Below are positions 17,489 to 26,956 of a stretch of DNA of 42,145 bases, piece by piece; within the stretch, counting starts at the first letter, position 1; each line of letters begins with the position of its first letter. The notes below the pieces were generated by a model. That model worked only from the letters and a program-made list of their open reading frames with translations. It did no database searches and was not told where the DNA came from. The stretch is from an uncultured Pelagibacteraceae bacterium (GTDB lineage: Bacteria > Pseudomonadota > Alphaproteobacteria > Pelagibacterales > Pelagibacteraceae), in contig CACDZF010000003.1 in assembly GCA_902557385.1 (NCBI GenBank), forward strand, positions 66,751-108,895, given 5' to 3'. Position numbers and translations under genes: made by a program.

Positions 17489-18567
17489 TAGCAATTTATC
17501 AAAAAAATTTAATTAATTTATTTTTTAAGTCGTTGGGAATAATAACAATAATTTTTTTTTGTATTACATTAATTTTAAATATTTTTGAAGAAGTAAGTTT
17601 TTTTAAAAATGTTGAGAATGCTAATTTCGCTTTACCAATTTTTTTAACTCTATTGAATTCTCCCTCTATTCTTTTTGATATTTTTCCATTTATATTTTTA
17701 ATTTCTACTCTTTATTTTTTTTCTGAAATGATTGATAAAAATGAGTTAAATATTTATAAAAATTACGGATTAACAAATATTAAAATAATAAATATTATCA
17801 CTTTAACAAGTTTCATAACTGGTATTTTTATCGTTATATTTTTTTATAATATCTCTGCTAGCCTAAAATTTTTCTATCTAGATATCAAAAATGACTATTC
17901 TAAAGATGATAAATATTTAGCAGTTATTACCTCTAATGGTCTTTGGATTAAAGATGAAACATCTAAAAATATAAATCTAATCAACGCCGAAAAAATTGAA
18001 AACAATTTTTTAAAGAATGTAATAATTACACAATTCGATAAAAATTATAAATTTCAAAAAATTATTAGCGCAAAAAAAGTTGATATTGAAAATAAATCTT
18101 GGATAATTAAAGATCCTTTAGTTACAAAAGAAAACGAATTAACCCAAAATGAAGATGAAATCATTTTTCAAACCAATTTTAATAAACAAAAGATATCAAC
18201 TTTATTTTCAAATTTATCTTCTTTAAACATTTTAGATCTTAGTAAGTTGAAAAAAGACTATAAAACTCTAGGTTATTCCAACATATTGGTAAATGCCCAC
18301 CAATTAAAAATTTATTCTTATCCGATTTATCTAGCCATCATGGTTTGCTTGTCATCGATATTAATGTTTAATGTTAGGTATAATAAATCAAAAATATTTA
18401 ATTTTATTTTAGGAATATTTATTTCGGTAGTCATATATTATATAAATTTCTTTTTTAAACTATTAACTGAAAGTGAAAAAATTCCAATAATGGTCTCTGT
18501 TTGGGCCCCTCAGATCATTTTATTATTAATTGCCTGCATTGGATTGGTTAAAATTAATGAAAAATAA
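17485..18567 (+). CDS. lptG: LPS export ABC transporter permease LptG (YjgP/YjgQ family)
   Basis: Second membrane half of the LPS transporter, 360 residues, with the same layout as LptF: helices at about 10-30, 50-75 and 98-125, a periplasmic domain (about 130-265) and three C-terminal helices. Signature stretches are NSPSILFDIFPFIFLIST, ELNIYKNYGLTNIKII and SYPIYLAIMVCLSSILM. It lies between lptF (ATGA overlap) and lptD (11-base overlap), which settles the F/G naming by order. The ATPase LptB is not in this window. Confidence 0.9.
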   Translation: MIAIYQKNLINLFFKSLGIITIIFFCITLILNIFEEVSFFKNVENANFALPIFLTLLNSPSILFDIFPFIFLISTLYFFSEMIDKNELNIYKNYGLTNIKIINIITLTSFITGIFIVIFFYNISASLKFFYLDIKNDYSKDDKYLAVITSNGLWIKDETSKNINLINAEKIENNFLKNVIITQFDKNYKFQKIISAKKVDIENKSWIIKDPLVTKENELTQNEDEIIFQTNFNKQKISTLFSNLSSLNILDLSKLKKDYKTLGYSNILVNAHQLKIYSYPIYLAIMVCLSSILMFNVRYNKSKIFNFILGIFISVVIYYINFFFKLLTESEKIPIMVSVWAPQIILLLIACIGLVKINEK

Positions 18568-20959
18568 CTTTTTAATTTCTGTAATTTTAATATTTATTTT
18601 TTCATTCTCTTTTAATAATAAAGTTAAAAGTGAAGAGTTGCAATTAAATGCAAACGAAATTCAGTCACTAGAAAATGGTAATAAAATCATCGCCAGTAAC
18701 GGTGTAGAAATCAAGGATCCAAAAGGAATAGTAATTAAAGCGGACAATGCAGAATACAATAAAATTCAATCATTTATAAAAGTAAAAGATAACGTTAAAA
18801 TAATTGACTCAATAAATAATAACATCCTAACTACGAATGAGGCTATTTACTTTGTAAAAGAAAATAAAATTATTTCTAAAGATGAAACTGTTATAGAGGT
18901 TGAGGAAAAATATATAATAGTTACTTCAAATATAACTTACGATAGAAAGTTAAAAGAAATATTTTCTGAAAGTCAAACTACAATCCAGGATAATAGCAAT
19001 AATATATTAAATGCAAATAACTTCAAATTGTTAATTAATGATAAAATACTTGAAGCCAAATTTGTTAACTTGATAGATAGCGACTCTAACGAACATAATA
19101 TTGAAATAGTCAAATTAAATTTAGAAACAAATGAAATCGTTGGAAAAGATTTATCAATAAATTTTAACAAAAAATATTTTAGTGAGAATAATGATCCTAG
19201 ATTAAAAGCTAAATCAATTATTATTGAAAAAGAAAATTCATTTTTTAAAAAAGGTATTTTTACTACTTGTAAAAAAAGAGGTGACAAATGCCCGCCCTGG
19301 ACGGTATCAGCAGAAGAGATACACCATGACAAAAATAAAAAAATAATAAACTATAAAAATGCTTGGCTAAAAGTTTATGATAAACCAATTTTATATTTTC
19401 CAAAATTTTTTCATCCAGATCCGACGGTTAAGCGACAATCTGGATTTTTGATTCCTACCCTATCATCATCAAATAACCTAGGAAATTATCTTTCAGTTCC
19501 TTATTTTTATGCGATTTCAAATAATAAAGATTTAACTTTTACTCCGAGATTTTATGATAAACAAAAAACATTATATCAAGCAGAATACAGGCAGGCTAAT
19601 AAAAGCTCTGAGCACGTTATGGACTTTGGTATTTTAAATAAATCTAGACTAATTGAAACAGGCAAAACACTTGGAACCCACTTTTTTGTAAAGTCAAATT
19701 TCGATACCGATATAAATTTTTTCGAAAATTCGAAAATTGGTCTTAACATCCAACAAGTATCAGAAGATGATTATCTAAAAACAAATAAACCTAAATCTCC
19801 ACTAATAAACAATGAAACAGTATTAAATTCTAAAATCGAATTTGAGGGAAATACCAAAGATTTAGATTTAAATATTTATACTGAAGTTTGGGAGGACCTG
19901 TCTAAAGAAACAAGTGATAGATATGAGTATATTTTTCCAAGCTATAGTTTAACCAAATATATTGAAAGTAGTTTGGAAGGCGAGTTATCTTTTACCTCAA
20001 GTGGTAACAGCAAGTTATATGATACAAATGTTTATGAAAAAACAATGGTAAATGATTTAAATTATCAATCTTTTAAAAATGTTGTTTCTAATGGTTTTGT
20101 AACTAATTATGAATTTTTATTAAAAAATTCTAATTCTGATAGTAAAAATTCTAAAACTTCAAAAAATACACTCAATCAAAATTTACAATCGATCATAAAG
20201 TATCAAATTCAATATCCATTAAAAAAAATAGGTGTTAAATTTGATAGAGTTTTAACGCCTATTTTGTCAGCCAGATTCAGCCCTAATAAATCAAAAGATA
20301 TTAAGGGTAGTGATAGAATAATTGATTATAACAATATTTTTTCATTAAACAGGATTGGTTCCAGTGAAACAATAGAAGGTGGTCAGTCAATAACTATAGG
20401 TAATGAATTTAAAACAATAGATAAACTTGGTAATGAGTTATTTTCATTAAATTTAGCAACTATGTTTAGAGACAAGGAAAATGCTGATCTTCCGCAAAAA
20501 AGCACTTTAGATAGAAAATCATCTAACGTCGTAGGTGAAATGCTATTTAAACCTAAAGAATTTTTTGATTTAAAATATAGTTTTTCATTGGATAATGATA
20601 TGCAAACTCTAAATTACAACCTTGTTAATGCAACATTTAGTGTCAATAATTTTGTAACATCTTTTGAATTTTTAGAAAAAAATAATGTAATTGGAGATGA
20701 AAGTTATCTTTCAAACAAAACTACTTTAAATTTAAGCGATAATAGCTCGCTAGCATTTAATACAAGAAGAAACAAACAACTGGGTATTAATGAATATTAT
20801 GATTTAATTTATGAATACAAAAATGATTGCTTAAAAGCAGCTGTAGAATATAAAAAATCTTATTATGAGGATGGAGATCTTAAACCTGAGGAACAAATTT
20901 ATTTTTCACTTACAGTTATACCATTTGGAACTGTAAATACCCCTGGTATAAATAAATAA
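18557..20959 (+). CDS. lptD: Outer-membrane LPS assembly protein LptD
   Basis: Beta-barrel translocon that inserts LPS into the outer leaflet. The ATG at 18557 gives 800 residues starting with a signal peptide (MKNNFLISVILIFIFSFSF...). An upstream in-frame ATG is embedded in lptG and rejected. An OstA/LptA-like beta-jellyroll (about 25-170) is followed by the barrel. FTTCKKRGDKCPPWTV (234-249) carries Cys238 and Cys245, and a late Cys758 sits in NDCLKAAVEYKKSYYED. These are in the right places for the inter-domain disulfide known in E. coli LptD. KRQSGFLIP and the closing YFSLTVIPFGTV barrel strand also match. It is longer than E. coli LptD (784). surA follows four bases later. Confidence 0.93.
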   Translation: MKNNFLISVILIFIFSFSFNNKVKSEELQLNANEIQSLENGNKIIASNGVEIKDPKGIVIKADNAEYNKIQSFIKVKDNVKIIDSINNNILTTNEAIYFVKENKIISKDETVIEVEEKYIIVTSNITYDRKLKEIFSESQTTIQDNSNNILNANNFKLLINDKILEAKFVNLIDSDSNEHNIEIVKLNLETNEIVGKDLSINFNKKYFSENNDPRLKAKSIIIEKENSFFKKGIFTTCKKRGDKCPPWTVSAEEIHHDKNKKIINYKNAWLKVYDKPILYFPKFFHPDPTVKRQSGFLIPTLSSSNNLGNYLSVPYFYAISNNKDLTFTPRFYDKQKTLYQAEYRQANKSSEHVMDFGILNKSRLIETGKTLGTHFFVKSNFDTDINFFENSKIGLNIQQVSEDDYLKTNKPKSPLINNETVLNSKIEFEGNTKDLDLNIYTEVWEDLSKETSDRYEYIFPSYSLTKYIESSLEGELSFTSSGNSKLYDTNVYEKTMVNDLNYQSFKNVVSNGFVTNYEFLLKNSNSDSKNSKTSKNTLNQNLQSIIKYQIQYPLKKIGVKFDRVLTPILSARFSPNKSKDIKGSDRIIDYNNIFSLNRIGSSETIEGGQSITIGNEFKTIDKLGNELFSLNLATMFRDKENADLPQKSTLDRKSSNVVGEMLFKPKEFFDLKYSFSLDNDMQTLNYNLVNATFSVNNFVTSFEFLEKNNVIGDESYLSNKTTLNLSDNSSLAFNTRRNKQLGINEYYDLIYEYKNDCLKAAVEYKKSYYEDGDLKPEEQIYFSLTVIPFGTVNTPGINK

Positions 20960-20963
20960 AATA

Positions 20964-21911
20964 ATGAATATAGTTAAAATAAATTTAATTTTAATAAATT
21001 TATTTTTTTTATTTTTTTTCAATAATATATTAAAAGCTGAGTCAAATTTTTATATAGTTACCAAAGTTGATAATGAAATAATTACAAATGTAGATATTGT
21101 ACATGAGGCTAATTATATGATTGCATTAAATAACGATTTGAAAAAAATTGATAAAAAGTCATTGGTAAATTTAGCAAGAGAGTCTCTTGTTAGAGAAAAA
21201 ATAAAAAAAATTGAAATACTTAAAAATGAAAGTTCTCTGACAGTCAAAGATGAGATATTGGAAGGTATTATTCAAAATTATTATAAAAAATTAAAACTTG
21301 AAAATTTAAGCGAATTTAAAGACTACTTAGCTCGTTATAATTTAAAGTTGCAGGATATTAAGGAAAAATTGATAATAGAAATATTGTGGAATAAACGTGT
21401 TTATTATAATTATAAAAATCTACTAAATATCAATGTTGAAAAATTAAAAAAACAAGTTGAAGATAATAAGGATAATAATAATGAAATTATAAAATATTTA
21501 TTATCAGAAATATTATTTTCAATTGAAAGCAAAGATAATTTTGAAAAAAAAAACAATGAAATAAGAGAAAAAATTGAAAAGAATGGTTTTAAAACTGCAG
21601 CTAATATTTATAGTATTTCTAGCACTGCAAATTTTGGTGGAAGAATAGGCTTGGTGGCAGAAAATAGACTTTCAAAAAAAATTGTTAATGAGATTAAATC
21701 TATCAAAAAAGGTCAGGTTACTAAAACTATTGATGTAGCAAATGGTTTTTTAATTTTAAAACTTGAAGATATCGTTATTGAAAAATTTGATAAAGATTTA
21801 AAAACCGAACTTGATAATCTAATTAGGTTTGAGACCGATAAACAACTTAATCAATTTTCAATTATTTATTTTAACAAACTAAAATTAAACTCTAAAATAA
21901 GTCATGAGTAA
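20964..21911 (+). CDS. surA: Periplasmic chaperone / peptidyl-prolyl isomerase, SurA family
   Basis: 315 residues with a signal peptide (LILINLFFLFFFNNILKAES). The SurA N-domain follows (YIVTKVDNEIITNVDIVHEANYM, the standard 'VDNEIIT..D' start), then one parvulin-like domain (about 165-275: LLSEILFSIESKDNF...NFGGRIGLVAENRLSKKIV...GQVTKTIDVANGFLILKL). E. coli SurA has two parvulin domains and 428 residues, so this is the short form. It escorts outer-membrane proteins such as LptD, encoded just upstream. The pdxA start overlaps its stop by 8 bases. Confidence 0.88.
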   Translation: MNIVKINLILINLFFLFFFNNILKAESNFYIVTKVDNEIITNVDIVHEANYMIALNNDLKKIDKKSLVNLARESLVREKIKKIEILKNESSLTVKDEILEGIIQNYYKKLKLENLSEFKDYLARYNLKLQDIKEKLIIEILWNKRVYYNYKNLLNINVEKLKKQVEDNKDNNNEIIKYLLSEILFSIESKDNFEKKNNEIREKIEKNGFKTAANIYSISSTANFGGRIGLVAENRLSKKIVNEIKSIKKGQVTKTIDVANGFLILKLEDIVIEKFDKDLKTELDNLIRFETDKQLNQFSIIYFNKLKLNSKISHE

Positions 21912-22878
21912 AAATATAATTATTGTTGCTGGAGAGCCTTATAGTGTTTTTTTAGAATTATTATTTAAATCTATTAAATTAAAAAAAATAAAAAAACCTT
22001 ATGTGCTAATTTGCTCAGAAAAATTATTAATTTCTCAGATGAAAAAATTGAATTATAATTTTAAAATAAATTCAATTAATAAAACTGAAATAGAAAATGC
22101 AAAAATTTTAAAAAATTATATTAATGTTTTAGATATTAAATTCGAATTTAAAAAACCATTTGATAGAATTACTTATAGCTCATCAAAATATATTAAAGAT
22201 TGTTTTGTTGAAGCTTTAAAACTAATAAAAATGGGAAAATCCAATGTATTAATAAATGGGCCAATATCGAAGAGACATTTTTTAAAAAAGAAATTTTTAG
22301 GTATAACTGAATACATAGCAAAAAAATCTAATAAAAAAGGACATGAAGTAATGCTTATATATAATAAAAAATTATCTGTAAGCCCCGTAACAACCCACCT
22401 AGCCTTACAAGATGTTAAGAAAAATATATCTACAAAAAAGATTATTCAAAATGTTTTAACAATAAATTCATTTTTTAAGAAAAAACTTAAGAGAAAACCA
22501 ATATTTGCCATTACGGGATTAAATCCACATTGCGAAACTAATAAAAAAATTTCAGAAGAAAAAAAAATAATAATACCTGCAATAAATAAACTAAAAAAAA
22601 AAAATATTAACATTAATGGACCTTTTCCTGCGGATACTCTTTTTTTGAAAAATAATATTAAAAAATTTAATATTGTTATAGGAATGTATCATGATCAAGT
22701 TTTAACACCAATAAAAACGCTTCATGAGTTTAATGCTATTAATGTTAGTTTGGGACTTCCTTTTTTGAGAATGACTCCTGACCATGGACCAAATAATTCC
22801 ATGTTGGGAAAAAATAAATCTAATCCAACTAGCTTGATTGAGGTATTTAAATTTTTAAATCAAATCCGTGGAAATTAA
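21904..22878 (+). CDS. pdxA: 4-hydroxythreonine-4-phosphate dehydrogenase
   Basis: NAD-dependent oxidative decarboxylation in the DXP-dependent pyridoxal 5'-phosphate pathway. 324 residues with the three metal-binding histidines in the right order: His165 in VTTHLALQDV, His209 in GLNPHC and His263 in GMYHDQVL. The TPDHGP...G tail is also present (LRMTPDHGPNNSMLGKNK). One oddity is the N-terminal family motif GEPAGIGPE, here GEPYSVFLE, so the glycine loop is lost. It overlaps surA by 8 bases and rsmA by 11. Confidence 0.9.
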   Translation: MSKNIIIVAGEPYSVFLELLFKSIKLKKIKKPYVLICSEKLLISQMKKLNYNFKINSINKTEIENAKILKNYINVLDIKFEFKKPFDRITYSSSKYIKDCFVEALKLIKMGKSNVLINGPISKRHFLKKKFLGITEYIAKKSNKKGHEVMLIYNKKLSVSPVTTHLALQDVKKNISTKKIIQNVLTINSFFKKKLKRKPIFAITGLNPHCETNKKISEEKKIIIPAINKLKKKNININGPFPADTLFLKNNIKKFNIVIGMYHDQVLTPIKTLHEFNAINVSLGLPFLRMTPDHGPNNSMLGKNKSNPTSLIEVFKFLNQIRGN

Positions 22879-23659
22879 ACCCAAAAAAAGTTTAGGTCAA
22901 AATTTTTTAGTAGATAAAAATATAATTAAAAAAATAGTAGAAGCTGGAAATATACTGCCTGACAGCGTCATTTTAGAAGTTGGAGCTGGAACAGGTAATT
23001 TGACAGAGTCCATTTTGGAAAAAAAACCAAAAAAATTGTTTATAATTGAAAAAGATGAAAACCTTGTCAAAAAACTTAGAGAAAGATTTGATAAAAAAAT
23101 TGAAATTATTCCTAAAGATGTTCTTAAAGTCTCGGAAGATTTTATTTCGCCAAGTAAATTGATTGTCTTTGGAAATTTACCATACAATATTTCAACACAA
23201 ATATTATCTAAATGGATTACTAACGATAATCAAAATAACTGGTATGAAAATTATATTTTAATGTTTCAAAAAGAAGTTGCTGATAGAATCTTAGCAAAAA
23301 CAGATTCAAAAAACTTTGGAAGATTGTCTATTTTAGCTAATTGGAAACTCAGTGTAAAAAAAATATTAGATATAAACGCTTCTTGTTTCCTGCCCAAGCC
23401 AAAAGTCGAAAGTACTCTTTTAAAATTCACACCAAAAAAAGATTATCCTAAGTTAAAAAAATCAAAAAATCTAGAAATAGTTACAAGAGTTTTTTTTAAT
23501 CAACGAAGAAAAAAAATTAAAAATCCTCTCAGCCAGCTATTTAAAAAAAAAGATGAAATTATCAAAAAATTAAATTTAAATATAGAACTAAGGCCTCAAA
23601 ATCTTTCTCCAGATATTTACTACAAAATTGCAAAAGAATATGAAAATTTAGTCAATTAG
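22868..23659 (+). CDS. rsmA: 16S rRNA dimethyladenosine transferase
   Basis: Dimethylates A1518 and A1519 near the 3' end of 16S rRNA in late 30S assembly (also called KsgA). 263 residues. It begins with a GTG codon at 22868 inside the pdxA end: [19 protein letters not shown] is the family's conserved start. The SAM loop is [11 protein letters not shown] (36-46) and the catalytic motif is [10 protein letters not shown] (101-110). SILANWK and the [10 protein letters not shown] strand also fit. The last gene of the lpt operon, it overlaps the convergent gmk by 12 bases. Confidence 0.95.
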   Translation: MEIKPKKSLGQNFLVDKNIIKKIVEAGNILPDSVILEVGAGTGNLTESILEKKPKKLFIIEKDENLVKKLRERFDKKIEIIPKDVLKVSEDFISPSKLIVFGNLPYNISTQILSKWITNDNQNNWYENYILMFQKEVADRILAKTDSKNFGRLSILANWKLSVKKILDINASCFLPKPKVESTLLKFTPKKDYPKLKKSKNLEIVTRVFFNQRRKKIKNPLSQLFKKKDEIIKKLNLNIELRPQNLSPDIYYKIAKEYENLVN

Positions 23660-24280
23660 ACTATTTACGTGATTTTCGATGGACTTCAAATTATAATTAT
23701 TTTTTGTTTTATTTATTTCTGAATCAATTAGGGCTGATATTTCTTTAAAACAATTATCCAATTTATCATTAATTACGACATAATCATAATTTTTCCAGTG
23801 TAATATATCTTTATTAAATTCTTTCATCCTTTCCTCTACTATAACTTTATCTTTCATGTCTCTATTGGAAAGTCTATTAAACAAAACTTCCTTGCTTGGA
23901 GGCAATACAAAAAAAGTTATCAATTTATATTTTAACCCTTTATTTTTTATCTGTTGAGCACCTTGCCAATCAATGTCAAATATAACATTTTTACCATTAT
24001 CTAGATTATCTTTAACCGGTTTTAGAGTAGTTCCATAAAAATTATTAAAAACTTTTGCGTATTCTAAAAAATCTTCTTTATTAATTAAGTCTTTAAACTC
24101 TTTTTCATTAATAAAAAAATAGTCTTTGCCATTAGCCTCGTTTTCTCTTGGTTTTCTTGTAGTGTGGGAAATTGAGATTTGATAATTTTTTGATTTTGCT
24201 AATAATTTTACAAGCGTTGTTTTGCCGGCACCAGATGGTGATGACAAGATTATCATTGAACCATCATTTGTGGATGACAT
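23648..24280 (-). CDS. gmk: Guanylate kinase
   Basis: Phosphorylates GMP to GDP. 210 residues. The P-loop is [11 protein letters not shown] (12-22). GMP-binding motifs [35 protein letters not shown] and [13 protein letters not shown] follow in family order. It starts ten bases downstream of acpP on the same strand, so it is the last gene of fabD-fabG-acpP-gmk. In many alphaproteobacteria fabF, mltG and a yicC gene lie between acpP and gmk; none is here. Confidence 0.95.
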   Translation of the reverse strand: MSSTNDGSMIILSSPSGAGKTTLVKLLAKSKNYQISISHTTRKPRENEANGKDYFFINEKEFKDLINKEDFLEYAKVFNNFYGTTLKPVKDNLDNGKNVIFDIDWQGAQQIKNKGLKYKLITFFVLPPSKEVLFNRLSNRDMKDKVIVEERMKEFNKDILHWKNYDYVVINDKLDNCFKEISALIDSEINKTKNNYNLKSIENHVNSLID

Positions 24281-24290
24281 TTAATTATAT

Positions 24291-24530
24291 CTAATTACTT
24301 TTACTCTCAATAAATTTAATAGCGTCATTTACGGTTAGAATTTTTTCAGCTTCACTATCTGAAATTTCTGAACCAAACTCTTCTTCAAAAGCCATTACTA
24401 ATTCCACTGTATCTAAACTATCAGCTCCTAAATCATCTATGAAACTTGATTCTTCTGTTACCTTAGCTTCATCTATGCCAAGGTGGTCGGCAACTATTTT
24501 CTTAACTTTGCTTGAAACATCATCTGACAT
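24291..24530 (-). CDS. acpP: Acyl carrier protein
   Basis: Carries growing acyl chains on a phosphopantetheine arm. 79 residues, acidic, with the attachment serine Ser38 in [14 protein letters not shown]-terminal [20 protein letters not shown] and C-terminal [17 protein letters not shown] are standard. A recognisable Shine-Dalgarno (AAAGGATTAATT before ATG) lies upstream, suiting a highly expressed gene. A 52-base gap separates it from fabG. Confidence 0.97.
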   Translation of the reverse strand: MSDDVSSKVKKIVADHLGIDEAKVTEESSFIDDLGADSLDTVELVMAFEEEFGSEISDSEAEKILTVNDAIKFIESKSN

Positions 24531-24582
24531 AATTAATCCTTTTTTTGTTATATTTTCGTTATTAGATTATTAATTAACTTTG

Positions 24583-25317
24583 TCAAGCCATATACATGCC
24601 TCCATTAACATGTATTGTTTCCCCTGTAATATAAGATGCAGCATCTGATGATAAAAAAGCAACAGTATTTGATACATCTTCACCCGTTCCTAGCTTGCTC
24701 ATTGGAATTCTAGAAGTTAAAACTGCTTTAATACTTTCAACTATTTTATCTGTCATTTTTGATTGGATAAATCCAGGTGAAACACAATTTATTGTTATAT
24801 TTTTTTTTGCATACTCTATTGCTAAGCTTTTTGACATTGCAACCATACCAGCCTTTGATGCTGAGTAATTTGCTTGACCTAAATTTCCAGTGTGTCCAAC
24901 TATAGAGGTAATATTGACTATTCTTCCATATTTATTTTTTAACATTTTTTTAATTGCATGTTTGCATAAATAAAAAGTTGAACTTAAATTTACATCTATT
25001 ACCTTTTTCCATTCTTCATTTTTCATTCTTAATGATAAATTATCCATTGTTATGCCCGCATTATTAACTAAGACATCTAAACCCACTAATTGAGAAGACA
25101 CATTTTCGATGAATTCTTCTATCTTAGAGTGATCAGAAATATCAAATTTCAGCACATTAATATTTGGAAATTCTTTTTTTAAGGAGTCTAGTTTTTCAGT
25201 ATTAGTACCAGTTGCCAAAACTGTTCCATCTAAAGACAAAAATTTTTTAACAAGAGCATTTCCTATACCACCTGTGGCTCCTGTTATTAGTATTTTTTTA
25301 CCTTTGAAATTAATCAT
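24583..25317 (-). CDS. fabG: 3-oxoacyl-ACP reductase
   Basis: NADPH-dependent reduction of beta-ketoacyl-ACP. Short-chain dehydrogenase of 244 residues with the cofactor loop TGATGGIG (12-19), NNAGIT (85-90), and the catalytic Ser138, Tyr151 and Lys155 in NITSIVG and YSASKAG. The C-terminal SDAASYITGETIHVNGGMYM is typical of FabG. Its start overlaps the fabD stop by 8 bases. Confidence 0.96.
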   Translation of the reverse strand: MINFKGKKILITGATGGIGNALVKKFLSLDGTVLATGTNTEKLDSLKKEFPNINVLKFDISDHSKIEEFIENVSSQLVGLDVLVNNAGITMDNLSLRMKNEEWKKVIDVNLSSTFYLCKHAIKKMLKNKYGRIVNITSIVGHTGNLGQANYSASKAGMVAMSKSLAIEYAKKNITINCVSPGFIQSKMTDKIVESIKAVLTSRIPMSKLGTGEDVSNTVAFLSSDAASYITGETIHVNGGMYMA

Positions 25318-26242
25318 TTATATTAATTATACTTATATCTTCTTCTTTATTTATTGCACTAATTTTTACATTCTTGTCTATTCTTTTAACCAAGCCAGAC
25401 AATACTTTTCCTGGTCCAATCTCAATAAATTGATTAACTCCATTATTAATCATATATAAAACACTCTCTCTCCATCTTACTCTGCTTTCAATTTGTTTGA
25501 CCAATAAATCTTTCAATGAAACTTTATCTTGTATTTCAGTTGCGGTAACATTTGAAATTAGTGGAGTTTGAAAATCACCAAATTCCAATTTTTCAATTTC
25601 TTTTTTCATCAACTCTGTAGCTTTACTCATCAAGTGGCAATGAAAAGGAGCGCTGACAGGTAGTTTAATATTTTTTATACTTTTAGATGCAAGGTCTAAA
25701 GAAAGTTTATCAATATTTTCTATTTTTCCGCTTACAACTAGTTGTCCATTTGAATTATCATTTGCAACAAAGCATTGATACTTATCTTTATTATCACTAA
25801 ATATTTTTTCTATAGTTTCTGTATTAGAACCTAATATGGCTAACATTCCACCTACACCTTTTGGCACGGCACTTTGCATGGCATTACCCCTAAATTTAAG
25901 AATTTTTAATGTACTTTCGAAATCTAATGCTCCTGCGCAAGCTAAAGCTGTGTACTCTCCAAGAGAATGACCAGCAAAAAATTTTGCTTTATTTAAATCT
26001 ATTTTATATTCTTCTTTTAAAATTTGAAAAATCGAATACCCGACTAAAAAAATTGCTGGCTGTGTATTTTCGGTTAAGTCTAATTTTTCTTTTGGTCCTT
26101 CTAAAATCAACTTTGACAAAGGAAAATTCAAAACTTCATCAGCTTGTCTATAAAGTTTTTTAAATAGCTCAAACTTTGAATAAAATTCTGATGCCATTCC
26201 AACTATTTGTGAGCCTTGGCCAGGAAAAATTACAGAAAACAT
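25310..26242 (-). CDS. fabD: Malonyl-CoA:ACP transacylase
   Basis: Loads malonyl onto ACP. 310 residues, matching the E. coli length. FPGQGSQIVGM at the N-terminus, catalytic Ser93 in GHSLGEYTAL, and His201 in APFHCHLM are all present. IEIGPGKVLSGLVKRI closes the domain. It is the first gene of fabD-fabG-acpP-gmk and is divergent from rpsF across 87 bases. Confidence 0.96.
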   Translation of the reverse strand: MFSVIFPGQGSQIVGMASEFYSKFELFKKLYRQADEVLNFPLSKLILEGPKEKLDLTENTQPAIFLVGYSIFQILKEEYKIDLNKAKFFAGHSLGEYTALACAGALDFESTLKILKFRGNAMQSAVPKGVGGMLAILGSNTETIEKIFSDNKDKYQCFVANDNSNGQLVVSGKIENIDKLSLDLASKSIKNIKLPVSAPFHCHLMSKATELMKKEIEKLEFGDFQTPLISNVTATEIQDKVSLKDLLVKQIESRVRWRESVLYMINNGVNQFIEIGPGKVLSGLVKRIDKNVKISAINKEEDISIININD

Positions 26243-26258
26243 TTAAATACTTTAAATT

Positions 26259-26287
26259 TTTATACACTTTTAACTGTTGTAATTAAA
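26259..26287 (-). promoter_or_regulatory. Possible fabD promoter
   Basis: Reading minus, TTTAAT (26287-26282), a 17-base spacer and TATAAA (26264-26259) precede the fabD ATG at 26242 by about 16 bases. It overlaps the rpsF -35 element on the other strand, so the two promoters could compete. The match is modest, and A/T hexamers are common here. Confidence 0.3.
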
Positions 26288-26297
26288 CAATTATAAT
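26270..26297 (+). promoter_or_regulatory. Probable promoter of the rpsF-rpsR-rplI operon
   Basis: TTAACT (26270-26275), a 16-base spacer and a perfect TATAAT (26292-26297) sit ahead of the rpsF ATG at 26330. The transcript would start near 26304 and have a leader of about 25 bases, too short for the S6:S18-binding leader found in some bacteria. It is the best sigma-70-like promoter I can see in the window, consistent with a ribosomal-protein operon. Confidence 0.5.
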
Positions 26298-26329
26298 AGT
26301 ATATCCTCAATTTTTATAAATAATCAAAT

Positions 26330-26677
26330 ATGAATTTATACGAACATACAATAGTAGCCAGACAGGATGTAAGTCCTTCTCAAATTAAACAACTTACAGA
26401 GAAATATTCAAAAATAGTTGAAAAAAATGAGGGTAATATAGTTAAAACTGAAATGTGGGGACTTTTGAATTTATCTTACATAATTAAGAAGAATAAAAAA
26501 GGAAATTATATCCATTTTAAATTTAAGGGTAGTGGTAAGATTATAGATGAGTTAGAAAAAAATGAGAGAATTGATAAAAATTTAATAAAATACTTAACTG
26601 TTAAAGTTAAAAAATTTGATCTTAATACAAATTATTTTGAAGAAAAAGAAAAAGCAGAAACTGAAAAGAAAAATTAA
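26330..26677 (+). CDS. rpsF: 30S ribosomal protein S6
   Basis: Binds the 30S platform with S18. 115 residues. The start NLYEHTIVARQDVSPSQIKQ, then EMWGLLNLSYIIKKNKKGNY and LEKNERIDKNLIKYLTVKV, are the family pattern. A short charged tail (EEKEKAETEKKN) is present. First gene of the conserved rpsF-rpsR-rplI order; rpsR starts three bases after its stop. Confidence 0.97.
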   Translation: MNLYEHTIVARQDVSPSQIKQLTEKYSKIVEKNEGNIVKTEMWGLLNLSYIIKKNKKGNYIHFKFKGSGKIIDELEKNERIDKNLIKYLTVKVKKFDLNTNYFEEKEKAETEKKN

Positions 26678-26680
26678 ATT

Positions 26681-26956
26681 ATGTTCAAAAAGAAAAGAGT
26701 CGGTGGAAAAAAGAATAAACAAAACAACTTTGCAAAACTAAGTATTTTTCAACCAAACAAATATAAATTTAAAAAATCATGCCCACTTTCTATCAAAGGG
26801 GCCCCAATAATTGACTATAAAAATATTAAACTATTAAAAAGATATATTTCTGAAAATGGGAAGATACTCCCATCAAGAATTACAAATGTTAGTCAAAAAA
26901 AGCAAAGAGAACTATCTGTATCTATTAAAAGGGCCAGAAATTTAGCATTAATTTAA
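26681..26956 (+). CDS. rpsR: 30S ribosomal protein S18
   Basis: 91 residues. The core follows S18: [39 protein letters not shown] and [15 protein letters not shown]. The N-terminus is a basic extension ([15 protein letters not shown]) typical of the family. It follows rpsF and its stop shares one base with the rplI start (TAATG). Confidence 0.97.
   Translation: MFKKKRVGGKKNKQNNFAKLSIFQPNKYKFKKSCPLSIKGAPIIDYKNIKLLKRYISENGKILPSRITNVSQKKQRELSVSIKRARNLALI

Noticed and set aside
18973..19332. A 119-codon open frame antisense to lptD
   Set aside because: It lies wholly inside lptD, has no family features and reads as a mirror of the coding strand.
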